Assembly: GCA_963383645.1 (NCBI GenBank)
Contig: OY726573.1
Coordinates: 15,236,093 to 15,300,092 of the forward strand
Reading direction: 5' to 3'
Source: Muscardinus avellanarius
Lineage: Eukaryota; Chordata; Mammalia; Rodentia; Gliridae
Length of the DNA: 64,000 nucleotides
Shown piece by piece: positions 1 through 10,789 of this stretch; the first letter of the stretch is position 1, and the number at the start of each line of letters is the position of its first letter. The position numbers were made by a program, and so were the translations under genes. The notes under the pieces were generated by a model. That model was not told the origin of the DNA. It saw nothing but the letters and a program-made list of their open reading frames with translations, and searched no databases.

Positions 1-151
1 TAAGAGCAAGACTTACATTTTTAGGAGATAATTGGGTCGCCAAACTGCTGGAGAAAAGGCTGTTTTTCAGGTTTACAGACTTTAAGACGAAGAGTTGCAC
101 TTCTATTTTGATCTTTACGGTAGAAATTCAGGGGAAGGAGTGGGCGGGGAT

Positions 152-207
152 ATGTAAATATGATGCCCATAGTTCTACCGTTTCTGAAGCGGAGAATTCT
201 GGGAAGG
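152..207 (+). promoter_or_regulatory. Probable distal sequence element of U8 (octamer-like and ZNF143-like sites)
   Basis: ATGTAAAT at 152-159 is one base from the octamer ATGCAAAT. It lies about 240 bases before the U8 start, where snRNA enhancers sit. Around 192-207, the other strand reads TTCCCAGAATTCTC, resembling part of the ZNF143/Staf site. Both are weak matches alone, and their position supports them. Confidence 0.5.
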
Positions 208-332
208 ATTAGTTTATACATTTTTGGGCAGCTTAATGGAAAATACATTATTTGGAAAGATTTGAGAATAAATGTAGCGCTAGAATTGTTAGAACCTTAA
301 GCGAGTGAGTCGCTTGGGTTAATATTTATGTA

Positions 333-352
333 CTCACCCTAGCTGTAAGTGG
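333..352 (+). promoter_or_regulatory. PSE of the U8 snRNA-type promoter
   Basis: CTCACCCTAGCTGTAAGTGG fits the proximal sequence element bound by SNAPc. It sits 43-62 bases before the U8 start, the normal distance. No TATA box follows at -30, as expected for Pol II rather than Pol III use. Confidence 0.8.
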
Positions 353-394
353 GATCGTATCCTCTGAGTATTGAATGGCCATCGGTAGAGTCTT

Positions 395-531
395 ATCGTC
401 AGGTGGGATAATCCTTACCTGTTCCTCCTTCGGGAGGGCAGATTGAACATGATGATTGGAGTTAGCATGATACGTGATTAACGTCTCTGCGTAATCAGGA
501 CTTGCAACACCCTGATTGCTCCTATCTGATT
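395..531 (+). ncRNA. SNORD118: U8 small nucleolar RNA (SNORD118)
   Basis: The 137-nt sequence starts ATCGTCAGG and ends CTGATT, which matches the vertebrate U8 C/D-box snoRNA nearly throughout as I remember it. A box C-like ATGATGATTGG lies near 449 and the terminal box D CTGA at 525-528. U8 acts in the nucleolus, where it is needed for processing of 5.8S and 28S rRNA. Unlike most vertebrate snoRNAs it is not intron-encoded. It has its own Pol II snRNA-type promoter, visible just upstream. Human mutations in this gene cause leukoencephalopathy with calcifications and cysts. Confidence 0.95.
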
Positions 532-977
532 CTCCCTGGCGATCTTAAGCATCTTTTTTACTATTACTTGTGTTGAGTTGAGAACCTGGTTACATCTTTG
601 TCTGTTTTTCTGTACTTGTTGAGGTAAGGTAGTGGTTTCCTTGCATTTGTTCTTGTTTTGTATGAAGACATACTTTTGGTTAAATTCCGTTTGTTTCATA
701 ATATTGGCCTAATTATGGGAGATTAGGTGACCAGGTATCTCTGTGTACTAAAAGTAGTTGCGTCCCTCATATTTGGTGCTGCAGACTCTACGCTGCCAAG
801 CGTTTCAAGTTTTGGTGTCGGGAAGGGCCCTTTGCTCAGGCGAGGCCCTCTGCTGGTTGGAGTTCACATCCAGAAACCGAGCCGAGCACCCTGTAGTGCA
901 GTCAGTAGTTTGAGAAGGTTCCACGCCAGCCTGCCTGTACTGGAAAGAACGTGTTAAGAAAAGAGTTATTAAAACAT

Positions 978-1538
978 AGCAGCCGGCTGGTGGCGCACTG
1001 AGCCAGGAAGATCACGCAGGTTCGAAGCCAGCCTCAGCTGGTTTAAGAGACCCTGTTTCCGAATATAAAACATAGCAACAACTCTGACCTTCGTCATGAT
1101 GTATGATTACAATGCTCAAAAAAAGTGAAATAAGATTTAAAAAAAAAAAAAAAAACGACGAGGAGGCGGTTGTGGCACACACCTGTAATCTCAATACTCG
1201 GAAGATCACAGGTTCAAGACCAGCCTCAGCAATTTAGCAAATCCCAAGAGTATACCTTGAAGGTAGAATGCCCCTAGGTTCAATCTCTAATACCACTATT
1301 AATTAATTAGCAAGACGTGGTGGCGCACACTTGTAATCCCAGCATTTGGGAGGCTGAGACCAGAGGATCACAGTTTGCAGACAACCTCTGCTACTTAGTG
1401 AGGCCCTTTGCAACTCAGTGAGACCCTGTTTCAAAATAAAGAATAAAAAACAGGGCTTGGGATGTAGCTTGGAGGTAGAATGCCTGCCCCTGGGTTCGAA
1501 CCCCAGTACCGCAAAAAAAAAAAAAATTAAATATTAAA

Positions 1539-1582
<44 letters not shown>
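978..1582 (+). repeat. B1-dID SINE cluster with (TA)n tract
   Basis: Three diverged + oriented SINE copies lie at about 981-1067, 1161-1296 and 1311-1524. Each shows the B1 head (GGTGGCGCAC, GGAGGCTGAGA) and most show the ID-like tail (GTAGCTTGGAGGTAGAATG). A TA dinucleotide run fills about 1540-1582. Confidence 0.85.
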
Positions 1583-1585
<3 letters not shown>

Positions 1586-1599
1586 TTGGGGTGTAGTTC

Positions 1600-2430
1600 A
1601 GAGTTACAATGCCCCTAAGTTTAAATTCTGGTTCCACCAAAAAACAAAAACATAGCAACGATTACATGGCATTATACAAACACTCTAACGTTCTGTCAGG
1701 TCAGAGGACGAACGCTCAGGTCCCGTGTATGCTGGGAAGGATCTCTGTACACTTTGTAGCCCTGAGTGGTGGATACCATCCCATTCCAGAGAAGCAAAAG
1801 GCACCCAAGGAGACGTTTCTGCCCGTCCTTTGCATCGTAGCCCTTCATCCTTAGCCTCCATCCAGCGCATACTTACTGTGCCCTTACCATATGCAAAACA
1901 GTGTGGGCACAGATGTGAATCTGAGCCAAACTCAGCCTCGGCCGTCACAGATCTTATGGCTGCTAGAGAAAAGCAATTGCCAGGCACTGTTAAGTTACTC
2001 CCAGAGCAAGGCAATTGTGCAAATTGTGGTGAGTGCTAAAAAAGAGATTCAAATGTGCTATGAAGTAGGGACTAAATTGCCCAGGGTGGTGAAAGAGCGT
2101 GGCTTCTACCAGAGCAGAGTATCTGGAGGCAGGAGGGCGGCGCTCACCTGCGTGGCTGATGCCTTGAACGAATACTTTCTTTTTTCTTGTACTGAGGATG
2201 CAGCCAGCCCCCCCCCCCAACACACACACATGCCAGGCAAGCACTTTACCAGTTCTACCACTGAGCTACACCCACAACATGGTTCATGCCCATCCGCTTG
2301 CGGTCTCCCTTCCCCAGTTCTCTACAGTAGAGTGTCCTACAGACTCGGGAAAGGAACTTGATGGACCTGTCGTTAAGTGTGGCTATTATTAAAAATTAAA
2401 CAATGTAAACTTACAATTAAAATAAGTTAT
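1600..2430. other. Intergenic sequence, no gene seen
   Basis: This is mostly single-copy-looking sequence between TMEM107 and VAMP2, with dID-like scraps near 1590-1640 (+) and 2190-2270 (-). Overlapping open frames on both strands up to 156 codons have no recognisable protein similarity. Confidence 0.5.
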
Positions 2431-2437
2431 ATTTAGT

Positions 2438-4153
2438 CTGGGGGTGTAACTCAGTGGTAGAGTGCATACTTAACATGCCTGAGGCAGAGTTCAATTCCCA
2501 GCAGCGAAAAACAAAATAAATAAATAAATAATATTTAAGACAAAGGCAGCCAGGCGTGGTGGCACAGGCCTGTAACCCCACCTGGCACTTGGGAGGCTGA
2601 GAGTTTTGAGGGTCACAGTTTTGAGGACATCTCAGCACCTTAGTGAGACCCTGTTTCAAAACAAACAAAAAAAGGGCTGGGAAGCCAGGCGTGGTGGCGC
2701 ACGCTTGTAATCCCCGCACTTTGGGAGGCGGAGACAGTTCAAAGACAGCCTCAGCTACTTAGTGAGGCCCTTTGCAAATCAGTCAGACCCTGTTTCAAAA
2801 TAAAGAATAAAAAATAGGGGAGGTATAGTTCGGAGGTAGAATGCCCCTGGATTACATCCCTGGTACCTCAAAAAAACAAAGAGAAAGAAATAGTGGTGGG
2901 AATATTTACACTATCAAAATTGGCAAACCTCAACCTGGCGTGGTGGTGCACACTTGTAATCCCAGCACTAGGGAGGCTGAGACCAGAGGATCGCGGTTCA
3001 CGGACAGCCTCGGCTACTTAGTGAGGCCCTCCGCAATTTACAATTTAGTGAGACCCTGTTTCAAAATAAAGAATAAGCCGGGCGTGGTGGCGCACGCGTG
3101 TAATCCCCACGCTTGGGAGGTGGAGACAGGAGGATCACGCAGGTTTGAAGTCAGCCGCGCTGGCTTAAGAGACCCTGTTTCCAAATAAAAATATAAAAAT
3201 GGGTCTGGGAGCCGGGCGTGGTGGCACACGCTTGTAATCCCCGGGCTTGGGAGGCGGAGACAGGAGGATCGCGCTGGTTCGAAGCCAGCCTTGCTGGTTT
3301 AAGAGACTGTTTCCACATAAGAATGTTAAAAAATAGGTCTGGGAGTGTAGCCCGTGGGAGTGTATCCCGGAGGTAGAAGGGCTTCCAGGAACCCCAGTAC
3401 CACCAAAAAAAAAAAAAAAAAAAATGGGTCTGGGAGTGTAGCCCGGGGGTAGAAGGGTTTCCAGGAACCCCAGTACCACAAAATAAATAAATAAATAAAA
3501 TAAATAAATAAAATAAAGAATAAGAAATAGGGCAGGGGGTGCAGCTCAGAGGTCAAATGCCCCTGGGTTCCATCCCCAGACCTGCAAAAAAAAAAAAAAA
3601 GAATAAAAAATAGAAAATAGGGCTGGGGGTATAGCTTGGAGGTAGAATGCCTCTGGGCTCAATCCTCAGTACTACAAAAAGAAAAAATAATCATCTGCAT
3701 TAGAATGCCAATGGGGCCGGGTGTGGTGGCGCACACTTGTAACCCCAGCATTCAGGAGGCTGGGACAGGAGGATCGTGGTTCACGGACAGCCTCAGCTAC
3801 TTAGTGAGGCCCTCTGCAACTCAGTGAGACCCGGTTTCAAAATAAAGAATAAGAGCCGGGCGTGGTGGCGCACGCTTGTAATCCCAGCATTTGGGAGGCT
3901 GAGACCAGAGGATCGCGGTTCGCCGACAGCCTCAGCTACTTAGTGAGGCCCTTTGCAACTCAGTGAGACCCTGTTTCAAAAATAAAGAATAAAAAATTGG
4001 GCAGGGGGTATAGCTCGGAGGTCGAATGCCCCTGGGTTCCATCCCCAGACCCGCAAAATAAATAAAGAAAGAAAGAAAGAATAAAAAATAGGCCAGGGGG
4101 CAGGGGGTGCAGCTCAGAGGTCAAATGCCCCTGGGTTTCATCCCCAGACCCGC

Positions 4154-4184
<31 letters not shown>

Positions 4185-4395
4185 GGGGGTGTAGCCTGGA
4201 GGTCAAATGCCCCTGGGTTCCATCCCCAGACCCGCAAAATAAAGAAAGAAAGAAAGAAAGAAAGAATAAAAAATAGGCCAGGGGGTATAGCTCGGAGGTC
4301 AAATGCCCCTGGGTTCCATCCCCAGACCCGCAAAAAGAAAAAAGAAAAAAAGAAAGAATGCCCCTGGGTTCCATCCCTAGTGCCACAAAAATAAA
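2438..4395 (+). repeat. Dense + strand B1-dID array with tandem dID units
   Basis: At least seven SINE heads follow one another (from about 2548, 2684, 2934, 3076, 3211, 3717 and 3855). Several are joined head to tail. From about 3330 to 4390, dID tails also occur without a B1 head, each followed by an A-rich or (GAAA)n tract, for example near 3995-4057, 4086-4155, 4180-4237 and 4270-4333. An ID-like unit with less truncation lies at about 2438-2505. Confidence 0.85.
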
Positions 4396-4880
4396 TACAT
4401 TAATTAATTAAAAATAAATAAATAAATCTCAGGATATGCAAACTTTTCAGATTCAACCAAGAAGCTCCTCAAGTCATTGAGGAACTAGTGAGGTTTTAGA
4501 AGATGTCTTTATTGTTTCCCTTTGGTAAGAACATGTAAATAAAATACATGTAGATAAAATACACATAAATAAAAATGTCAGCCACTATTCATGTTGTGCC
4601 TTTACTTTCTGTTAGGCTACAGTTCCATTTGTGAAGTAGCACAGGAAGTGTGGAATTTATAATAAAGAATGTTGTATATTTTGTTATTATTTATAAACGA
4701 TTTGCTACATTGCTTTATATCAATAAAGTTGATAATAAACATATACATAAATGCCTGCTCTGCTTGGGGAGGACTGGTTGGTAAACATTCAGCAGCAGAT
4801 GCCTGTCCAGCCGTCCCAAGACGTTCTTCATTACCAGTGGCCTCCTTGTCCCCAGCTGCAGGTTCAATTCTCAGGTTTTT
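4396..4880. other. AT-rich intergenic sequence, no gene seen
   Basis: This is AT-rich non-SINE sequence between two SINE clusters. I see no coding exon, RNA gene or recognisable older transposon here. Confidence 0.5.
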
Positions 4881-4884
4881 GTTT

Positions 4885-7800
4885 TTAATTTTTTTTTTTT
4901 TTTTTGCGGGTCGGGGGATGGAACCCAGGGGCATTTGACCTCCAGGCTACACCCCCTGCCCTTTTTTTTTTTTTTTTTTTGCGGGTCTGGGGATGAAACC
5001 CAGGGGCATTTGACCTCTGAGCTGCACCCCCTGCCCTAGTTTTTATTCTTTATTCCGAAACCGGGTCTCACTGAGTTGCGGAGGGCCTCGCTAAGTAGCT
5101 GAGGCTGTCCGCGAACCGTGGTCTTCTGGTCTCAGCCTCCGGAATGCTGGGATTACAAGCGTGAGCCATGATGCCCTGCTGTTTTTTCCTCCCCGCTCCT
5201 GTGCTACCAAGGGTTGAACCCAGGACATCTACCTCTGAGTCACACAGCCCTTTCCCTTTTATCTATTTATTTTTTTGGACTGGGGATCAAACCCAGAGCA
5301 ATGCACCTGCCAGACGAGCGCTTTCCCCTGAGCTACATCCCAGCCCTTATTTTTTGTTTTGAAACAGGGTGTTGCTATGCTGAGGCTGGTCTTGAACCTC
5401 TGATCTTCTTATCTCAGCCTCCTAATACTGGGATTACAGGCCTCCACCCCTGTGCCAGTTCTGTGCCTCTCATTGGAACTTTTTTCTTCCCTGGCTTGGG
5501 AATACTGGTTCCCTGGGTCTGTGCCCAGTGTTTTGGCTGTGTCTCAAATTTGTTCAATAAATGTTTATTTAAGCCGGGCGTGGTGGCGCACGCTTGTAAT
5601 CCCAGCATTCCGGAGGCTGAGAAGGGAGGATCGCGGTTCGTGGACAGCCTCAGCTACTTAGTGAGGTCCTCCGCAACTTAGTAAGACCCTGTTTCAAAAA
5701 TAAAGAATAAAAAATAGGACAGGGGGTGTAGCTCAGAGGTTAAATGTCCCTGGGTTTCATCCCCAGACCCTCAAAAAAAAAAAAAAAAGTTTATTTAAAG
5801 CCAGGCCATGGTGTCAACGCTTGCAATCCCAGTACTTGGGAGGCTGAGACAGGAGGATCTCAGGTTTGTGGCTGGCCTCTGCAATTTAGTGAGACCCTGT
5901 TTCAAAATAAAAGAATAAAACAAGCCTGGGGGTGTAGTTTGGAGGTAGAATACCTGTGAGTTCAATCCCCAGTACCACAAAAACAACTAGATGCTGCTGG
6001 TTTCCCACTCTCAAAACTCTGTGCAGAACTCCCAACCCCCTGAATCCTCCTGTCTCAGCCTCTCAAGCTCCCAAGTACTGTGATTACAAACATGCACCAT
6101 CGCACCCAGCTCCTTTTTTTTTATTTATTTTTTTTATTTATTTATTTATTTTTTTTTGGTGGTACTGGGGTTCCTGGAAGCCCTTCTACCTCCGGGCTAC
6201 GCTCCCAGACCTATTTTATATTTTTGAAACAGGGTCTCTTACACCAGCGTGGCTGGCTTCGAACCTGTGCGATCCTCCTGTCTCCGCCTCCCAAGTGCGG
6301 GGATTACAAGCGTGCGCCACCACGCCCGGCTACCAGCTCCTTTTTTTTTAAAATCCAGGTGTGTTCTGCACCTGAGTTACATCCCCTGCCTATTTTTTTT
6401 TTTTTTTAAACAGGGTGTTGCTCAGCCAGTGGACAGCCTCAGCAAATAGGGAGACTCTCATCAACCTAGTGAGACCCTGTTTCAAAATAAAAAAAAAAAA
6501 AGAGCCGGGCATGGTGGCGCACGCTTGTAATCCCAGCATTCAGGAAGCTGAGACCAGAGGGTTGTGGTTTGTGAACAGCCTCAACTACTTAGTGAGACCT
6601 GGTATCAAAATAAAGAATAAAAAATAGGGCAGGGGGTGGAGCTCAGAGGTCAAATGCCTCTGGGTTCCATTCCCAGACCCACAAAAAAAACAAAAACAAA
6701 AACAGGGTGTGCTAAGTTGCTGAGCGCCTCACTAAGTAGCTGAGGCTGTCTGCGAACTACGATCCTCCAGTCTCAGCCTCCCAAATGCTGGGATTACAAG
6801 GGTGCGCCACCATGTCTGGCTCATTTATTATTTATTTATTTATTCATTCATTCATTCATTTATTTATTTCAGTACTGGGGATGGAAATCAGGGGCATTCT
6901 ACCTCCGAGCTGCACCCCAGCCCTATTTTTTTATTCTTTATTCTTTTATTTTGTTATTCTTTAATTTTGAAACAGGGTCTTGCAAATGACCTCACTAAAT
7001 AGCTGAGGCTGTCCATGAACCATGATCCTCTGGTCTCAGCCTCCTGAATGCTGGCTGTTTATTTTTTATTTTAAGACAGAGTCTCATTAGTTGCCCAGGC
7101 TGGCCTCAAATTTGCCATCCTCCTGCCTCAGCCTCCCAAATACTAGGATTACAAGCATGTGCCACCATACCTGACTGCTACCTTTTTTTTTTTTTTTTGG
7201 TGGTACTGGGGGTGGAACCCAGGGGCTTTTCTACCTCCACGCTATACTCCCAGACCTATTTTTATATTTTATTTTATTTTTTGCAAGTCTGGGAAATGCA
7301 ATCCAGGGGCATTCTACCTCTAAGTTATACCCCCTGGGCCTCCTTAGTTGCAGAGGGCCTCACTAAGTAGCTGAGGCTGTCCGTGAACTGTGATCCTCCG
7401 GTCTCAGCCTCCCAAATGCTTGTTACAAGGGTGCGCCACCACGCCCGGCTCATTTTTATACTTTATTTGGAAACAGGGTCTCACCAAGCTGCTGAGAGCT
7501 TCACTAAGTTGCTGAGGCTGGCTTCGAACCCGTGCGATCCTCCTGTCTCAGCCTCCCAAGCCCGGGGATTACAAGCACGCGCCACCACGCCCCGGCCTTG
7601 CTTCCTAACTTTCCGTGATAATTACCAACACAAAAGCAGCATTCTCCAGCCTGTAGTTACTCACCAGAGCAAGGGGGTGAGGTGTGCTATCGACACCTAC
7701 CAAAGGGCCCATAAGGCTCCGGTCAGTTCACAGCAATATCTACTGAGATTGTGGAGAGGATTACTTGTGATAGGGAGAGCGAGGTGGGAGGGGAAGCAGA

Positions 7801-8300
7801 GCAGGCCTGTGAAAACTGCTTGGTGCTTTTTTCCTGAGTTGACCAGGATCCTGCACCCTGAAACTTCTCCCATCATGGTAGACAGCTGTTGTTATTTGCC
7901 TGTTTAGTAGCCATCCACCCATCCTTCCTTCTTCTTCTTCTTTTTCTTTTTTTTTTTTTTTTTTTGCAGTCCTTAGGACTATTTTTTTTTTTGGTGGTAC
8001 TGGGGTTCCTGGAAGTCCTTCTACCTCCGGGCTACACTCCCAGACCTATTTTTACATTTTTTATTTTGGAAACAGGGTCTCCTAAACCAGCCGCGGTTGG
8101 CTTCGAACCTGTGTGATTCTCCTGTCTCTGCCTCCCAAGCGCGGGGATTACAAGCATGTGCCACCACGCCCGGCCTTATTCTTTATTTTGAATCACTGAG
8201 TTGCAGAGGGCCTCACTAAGTAGCTGAGCTGTCCGTGAACCACAATCCTCCAGTCTCAGCCTCCTGAATGCTGGGATTACAAGTGTGCGCCACCACGCCC

Positions 8301-8365
<65 letters not shown>

Positions 8366-8715
8366 CTGGGGATGGAGTCTGGTTTGGCAGTGCAGGCTTG
8401 TAATCCCAACGCTTGGGAGGCTGAGACAGGAGGATCACACAGGTATGAAGCCAGCCTCAGCTACTTAGTAAGGCTCTCAGCAATTTAGTGAGACCCTTTT
8501 TCCAAATAAAGTATAAAATAGGTCTGGGAATATAGCCCAGAAGTAGTAAAGCCCCTGGATTCTACCCCCAGTACCCCCCACACACACATAAAAAATAAAA
8601 AATAAATAAATAAATAAGATACTGGGGATGGAATCCAGGGGCCTTCTATCTCCGGGCTATACCTCCCAGCACTATTTTTTATTCTTTATTTTAAACAGGG
8701 TCTCGCTGAATTATA
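4885..8715. repeat. B1-dID SINE cluster, both orientations
   Basis: Minus copies occupy about 4890-5450, 6090-6340, 6700-7600 and 7980-8300. Plus copies occupy about 5573-5780, 5800-5990, 6500-6690 and 8375-8580. Minus copies are recognised by the reversed tail (TACTGGGGTTCCTGGAA or GAACCCAGGGGCATT) followed by AAACAGGGTCTC and GCGCCACCACGCCCGGC. The piece 7600-7930 is unique sequence with no visible gene. A run of 58 T residues lies at 8304-8361. Confidence 0.85.
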
Positions 8716-8769
8716 TATAAATACACTGTCTGGGGGTATAGTCTTAGCTTGGACATAGGTTTGCCCCTG

Positions 8770-9239
8770 GGTCAATCCTCAATACCGCCCTCACCTTGGG
8801 GCCTAACCCCAGCCTGAATGGAACTGGAACATGCAGGTGGCAATTTACATACAGCATCTGAGCAGAGGGCCTCGGCGCACTGCCCCCCCTCTGCGGCGAG
8901 CCCAGCTGGGCAGCTTGAGCCTTCTGGACCCGAGGGCTCCTCAGAAGTCACTGGACCAGAACAGCTGGCTTCAGGGGCCCACCTCCCAGTTTGGGTCTCA
9001 GGCATGATTCATCTGCTCCTAATTAGAAGGACTTTTCTTTACAAGCTGCGCGAAGGTGAGGAGATAGAAAGGAAATAGGCAGTTAGGGAAAAGGCCTTGG
9101 TAGAAAAAAGTTAATTTCCTGAGTTCCCTGAGGGGCAACAAATGCCTGAAACTCCAAAGGCTCAGAGATAAGGTCAGAGCTTCACAAAGCCATCCTGAGT
9201 TTCCTAATCAACAAACCCACCGAGCAAGTCTGGCATTCC
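8770..9239. other. Unique intergenic sequence
   Basis: No SINE and no recognisable gene. Short frames on both strands mirror each other and have no known similarity. Confidence 0.5.
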
Positions 9240-9830
9240 TGAAAGGAGACCCTTCAAAGGACTTACAAATGTCCTATGCAAATTCTCCTTGGAGTCACCA
9301 CAACCACAAACGGACTTGCAAGCGGTCAGGCATCGGCCAGTCAGATGGCAAAAGGGGGGGACTTCCCGCTCAGGACCCCCTTCCCTTTTGGGGAGCTGTT
9401 CTCTCTCTCTCTCTCGCAGGACAGGTCATGTTGGCCCTGAGAGAAGGCAGAGCGACTCTCGAGTAGTGACCTGAAGGCCTCTGCTGGACATCATGGCTGA
9501 CCAGGCCCCTATGGGTGACCTGTACCTCTTTTCTGGCAGATCGCGCGGACTCTGGGAGAAAGTAGTTTGCAACTGATGGGCACTTGGCTCCGGGTAGTGA
9601 CCCTGAAGAAAGCAGCCTGCACCTGAAGGCAATTCAGGCTTGGGCTACTCTCAAGTATTGTCCTGAAGGCAGCTGCTGGACCCAGAGTTCCAGCCCCTTT
9701 GGGGGTGTTCAGCCACCCTTGCCCCATTCGCTGCTGCTTCCAATAAACCTTTTACTCCCCTTCCTGAGGTCTGCGGGTATCATTCTTCGCTCTCCATAGA
9801 CAAGAACTCTCTCAAGAAACCCCCCTTTCA
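9240..9830 (+). mobile_element. Solo LTR of a gammaretrovirus-like (ERV1) element
   Basis: The block begins TGAAAGG and ends CCTTTCA, a perfect 7-bp terminal inverted repeat of the kind seen in murine-leukaemia-type LTRs. A late poly(A) signal AATAAA lies at 9742-9747, about 85 bases before the end, as expected for the R region of an LTR. No internal retroviral sequence flanks it, so it is a solo LTR left by recombination. I could not find a clear target-site duplication. The boundaries therefore rest on the terminal repeat only, and the element could be longer on the left. Confidence 0.6.
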
Positions 9831-9989
9831 AAGGGACACACAAGGTCCCTGAAATTAATTACCAGTGCAGGCAGGCTTGACTCATGAGGCTGGAGCAGAT
9901 TTCTGCATCAGTGTGAGATGAACCAGCCCCCCTTCCATTCCAACTTCTAAATGGAGCTGCGTTAGTTGTTGTTTTTTGTTTGTTTGTTT

Positions 9990-10053
9990 GTTTTGGTCTT
10001 GGAGGTTAAACCCAAAGATTCTACCTCTGACCTACATCCCCACCCCTACCTAT

Positions 10054-10084
<31 letters not shown>

Positions 10085-10141
10085 TTGTGGTACTGGGGAT
10101 GGAACCTAGGGACATTCTACCTCTGAGCTATACCCCCAGCC

Positions 10142-10184
<43 letters not shown>

Positions 10185-10785
10185 TTTTGTGGTACTGGGG
10201 GTGGAACCCAGAGGTTTTCTACCTCCGGGCTATACTCCCAGTCCTTTTTTATATTTTATTTGGAAACAGGGTCTCACTAAGTTGCTGAGAGCCTCACTAA
10301 GTAGCTGAGGCTGGCTTCGAATCCATGCAATCCTCCTGCATGGAGCTGAGGCTGGCTTCGAACCCATGCAATCCTCCTGTCTCAGACTCCAAAGCGTGGG
10401 GATTACAAGTGTGTGCCACCACGCAAGGCTCCAGCCTTATTTTTTATTCTTTATTTTGAAACAGGGTCTCACTGAGTTGCAAAGGGCTTCACTAAGCAGC
10501 TGAGGCTGTCCTCCAACCATGATCCTCCTGTCTCAGCCTCCCAAATGCTAGGATTATAAACATGGGCCACCATGTCTGGCCAGCCATATTTGTTTATATT
10601 TTTAGGGGGTATTTGGGATTGGGGAGGGGCATTCTATCTACCTCCAGGCTTATTTGCATTTTGAAACGGCCTAAATTGCTGAAGCTGGCTCCAAACCTGT
10701 GGTCTTCTGTGTCAGCCTCCCAAGTATTGGGATTACCTTCAGGTACCATCACGTTCAGCCCCTAGTTAATTTTTTGTTTTGAAAC
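9990..10785 (-). repeat. B1-dID SINEs, minus strand, with (TTTA)n tracts
   Basis: Three or four reversed dID tails and B1 heads occur here. Long TTTA runs at about 10048-10086 and 10144-10185 are the reversed A-rich tails (TAAA)n of the SINEs. The 9831-9989 stretch before it is unique. Confidence 0.85.
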
Positions 10786-10789
10786 AGTG

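Larger units (their letters stand above)
1..975 (+). other. TMEM107: TMEM107 terminal exon / 3' UTR region (partial)
   Basis: No TMEM107 coding sequence is visible. The assignment rests on the U8 snoRNA at 395-531, which in human and mouse lies in the 3' part of TMEM107, and on the following gene being VAMP2 in the same orientation, as in human. A possible poly(A) signal ATTAAA lies at 968-973, immediately before the first SINE. The stretch 532-960 is SINE-free and has no convincing reading frame. The coding exons, for a ciliary transition-zone membrane protein, would lie to the left of the window. The gene name is therefore inferred from synteny. Confidence 0.6.

Noticed and set aside
1685..2361. 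Overlapping 81-156 codon frames upstream of VAMP2
   Set aside because: Frames on both strands cover the same bases, no splice or promoter signals fit, and no similarity is recognised.
2438..2505. ID-like units as possible tRNA-Ala genes
   Set aside because: They have tRNA-like A and B boxes but no cloverleaf, and are followed by A-rich tails. They are SINE parts, as are all the dID tails in the window.
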